Of a stretch of 33,126 nt of DNA, positions 30,906-33,126 are shown in pieces. The stretch is from assembly GCA_000969725.1 (NCBI GenBank), contig JXSR01S033017.1; one strand, written 5' to 3'. The notes under the pieces are model-generated. The model had not been told where the DNA came from and did not search any database. It worked only from the letters and a program-made list of their open reading frames with translations. This DNA is from Ophiothrix spiculata. Taxonomy: Eukaryota; Echinodermata; Ophiuroidea; Amphilepidida; Ophiotrichidae. The stretch's first letter is position 1, and every line of letters begins with the position of its first letter. A program made the position numbers and the translations under genes.

Positions 30906-30907
30906 TA

Positions 30908-31760
30908 GTATAAGGGGGGTAGCATTAGACTGGTTTAAAAGCTATATGCAAAATAGGAAACAATTTGTTAGATATCAGTAATGTGACCCAGAGTGCAAAA
31001 ATATAAAATGTGGAGTCCCACAAGGTTCCATCTTGAGATCACTGTTACTCATACTTTATAAATGACATTGTAGGTACAACTTCTTTTTTGTATTGTCATC
31101 CAGATATATTGTCCAAAATAGATTGCATTAACAGCAATTGGTTTAAAGCAAACAAATTGTCAGTAAATGCCAGCAAAACCAATGATATTGGGAACAACGC
31201 ATACAACTAGGAAGCATGTAAAATATAGGCTCAGATACCCAAATGGATAAAACAATAATTCGACAGTCATTTTGGTAAATGATATTGATAAAGACGACTT
31301 TGATAAACAAAAGGTAAATGCTATTTTAGATAATGTTTCACTAGAAAAAGTCACCTCTACGAAATGTTTGGGTGTTATTATTGATAACAACCTAAGTTGG
31401 AAAAATCATATCGCTACGATATGTAAAACTATCTCAAGAAATATTGGAATGCTGATAAAAATGAAACATTATATGCCTGAACATATATTGTATTCATAAT
31501 ACTGTACTCTTGTTTTACCCTACATAAATTATGGTGTTCTTATCTGGGGAAACATGTATAAAATCTATTTAAGTAAAAGTCAAAGACTACCAAAGTGGGC
31601 AATGAAAACCCTTTCCTCTAAGCATTATAGATGTTAAACATGGGTGTTTGTAATCACGACAATGATATTGAAAATTAGTAAATGCATAAAACAAGCATAC
31701 ACAGACGGCCTTGAGTCAAAAATAGGTCCGTCAAATATAATAGATCTGTTACATCGTAAA
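30908..31760 (+). pseudogene. LINE RT palm and thumb, catalytic block deleted
   Basis: It reads SIRGVALDWFKSYMQNRKQF, a stop, CGVPQGSIL, then a short stretch in which the expected (F/Y)ADD block is absent: sequence passes from NDIVGTTS directly to LYCHPDILSKIDCIN. WFKANKLSVNASKTN follows, then DNVSLEKVTSTKCLGVIIDN and LSWKNHIATICKTISRNIGM (31331-31499), and LVLPYINYGVLIWGN. Homology fades near 31760. The missing aspartate pair means no catalytic activity. Confidence 0.8.
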
Positions 31761-33126
31761 AAATGGTAGAAAACATGCGCTTTTGCTAAAACTTTTTTAC
31801 GTATTTGGGAATGTATGGTATCATATGAAAGGTCTGTTTATACTCTATTTATGAATAAAAAGTGAACTTCTCATGATTTTTATCAATGAAGTTAATATAC
31901 TTGAAAAAGCAATTAGGGAACACGATGGATCGGATGGAGGAGGTGGCGGTGGAGGAGGCGCGTATAGGACTACGTGCAAAAGAGTAAAAAGATCTCCTCT
32001 ATCTCTTAGGAAGACGAGGGTTAAACTTCAATGCGATATGCAAAATGCTAAAGCATGTATCGAATATTGACATACCATTCAAATTCTGTTGTTTCTTAAT
32101 GGTTTATATGCGGGTAATTTTCTCTATGCATTAATGTACAAAACATGCACTCGAAAACTTTAACCTTAAAGAGCCGGGCTTTTTCGACCCACCTCAAAGC
32201 CGGGTGGGGGGGGGGATAACCCCCCACCCCCACCCCATTCCGATCTCGGAAACAGATTGACGAAATGTCAAGTGTTGGGTACTGGTGGATAGCTATGACC
32301 CTCACAAGTCCATTGGTACAAAAAAAAATGAGGACCTTGTATGACGTCACAGTGACGGCATAAGATCATGATTTTTCGCTATTTTTTCGAGCAAAAGTTG
32401 CATTTTTTAGCAATGATGTGTGTCAAAGTATACTTACACATGTTCTAACTCCAAAGAAATCAAATAAATAAAATCAATCATAGTGGAAGTGTATCCTGAA
32501 AGAAAAAAAAACACGATTTGTTTATAATTTCCATTGAAAATCAGGTTTTGGTCAGTTTTTCGTTTGACCCAGCGTGATATTACGCAACGCCACGTCCAAA
32601 CCTTTGGTCCGATTTTCACAAAAATGATCTTAATATAAGCGCAAGGCTTAAAAAAAAGTCAAAAAGTTTCAGCGCGAAAAAATAACAACCGGCGGTGGAA
32701 TAATACAAAATACCGGGGTTAAAACGGCATATCTTTTGACCGAATCGACGTAGTTGGTCAAAATTATGCATTTTTCAAAAGGAAATTTGACAAGGAATCC
32801 GATTCTGTGATTTAATTTAAGGCAGTGTATAGAGGAAAAAACTTATAACCGAAAAATTTTCCAAAATATATTAGTCGTTTTATAGTTTTTGACCAGACTC
32901 AGTATTTTTACCACAATTAAATTGGTCACTAACTGGTTTATTTTATGGAAGGCCACCATTACATCATTCAAGTAATGTTTTTGTCATCTGGATACACATT
33001 TCCCCAGCAAATCTCATTGAGCCAAGTTGTCTGACCAAAATGCACTTTTATTTTATTTTGCATCCTGTATAATTTTTACCCATCCCTCAAAATTAGGCTT
33101 ATTAAGGTAAAATTGCAATCCTCGGA
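31761..33126. other. Gene-free DNA with a G/C-run hairpin
   Basis: No supported gene. The frame at 31873-32070 is built on a GGA/GGC repeat. At about 32200-32237 a run GGGTGGGGGGGGGG is followed after a few bases by a C-run with spaced A residues, so the strand can fold on itself or form a G-rich structure. Sequence near 32700 (ACCGGCGGTGG, TACCGGGG) shows nothing further. Confidence 0.5.

Larger units (their letters stand above)
27766..31760 (+). mobile_element. Second-lineage LINE, split by two later elements
   Basis: A plus-strand non-LTR retrotransposon of the Jockey/CR1-like group (clade not fixed) spans endonuclease, linker, reverse transcriptase and thumb. It is broken by the composite Tc1-like element at 28367-29898 and by the MITE at 30657-30905. 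Removing each insertion with one TA restores the reading frame across the junction (FRT-Y-RNKL and LQY-HSIRGVALDW). It also has internal deletions and many stops, so it was dead before or after these insertions. The order of events is LINE first, then the two DNA elements. Confidence 0.85.

Noticed and set aside
31873-32070. Glycine-rich small protein
   Set aside because: Built on a GGA/GGC repeat, with no other support.

Overview
The window looks like nuclear DNA of an invertebrate animal. It is AT-rich, has no operon-like or bacterial gene layout, and is dominated by eukaryotic transposable elements: three non-LTR retrotransposon (LINE) remnants of different lineages, Tc1/mariner-type and hAT-type DNA elements, many MITEs, and tRNA-derived SINE-like repeats. 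The only recognisable host-type gene is a two-Ig-domain type I membrane receptor, which fits an animal. I cannot tell from the sequence alone whether the source is a lophotrochozoan such as a mollusc, an invertebrate deuterostome or another phylum.

Layout. 1-4.6 kb is gene-free AT-rich DNA with one TTAA-flanked MITE (3118-3626). 4.6-7.45 kb and 9.1-10.6 kb are two direct copies of one ~1.5 kb repeat; the first copy carries 1.27 kb of extra inverted-repeat DNA. Between them lie a tRNA-like relic, a SINE-like repeat and a 26-bp tandem array. 10.9-12.8 kb holds a TA-flanked TIR element and a well-formed hAT-type element with an 8-bp target duplication. 13.5-14.7 kb is a 5'-truncated CR1/L2-like LINE with a nearly intact reverse transcriptase. 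15.2-17.5 kb is a SINE-like repeat split by a MITE full of TGAGTCA motifs, then a Harbinger-like hairpin MITE and another motif-rich MITE. 17.6-18.7 kb (minus strand) is the Ig receptor gene, broken by one frameshift. 19.1-19.8 kb is a MITE followed by a SINE.

From 20.3 kb to 31.8 kb the window is a stack of nested transposons. Two copies of a composite Tc1-like element (20321-21997 and 28367-29898) contain two divergent transposase 3' halves in inverted orientation. A third locus (23714-26810) has the same terminal repeats and flanking TA, but its interior is a LINE fragment truncated at both ends. That LINE is itself split by a second TGAGTCA-rich MITE. A third LINE (27766-31760) is split by the second composite Tc1 copy and by a TTGGGTAA-rich MITE. 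The rest, to 33126, shows no gene.

Two themes stand out. First, several unrelated MITEs are saturated along their whole length with one short motif in both orientations; in one family, present twice, the motif is the AP-1 consensus TGA(G/C)TCA. Second, the insertion history can be read directly: removing an element together with one TA restores the host LINE reading frame in three places, and one SINE-like repeat gives an empty site to compare with a filled one.
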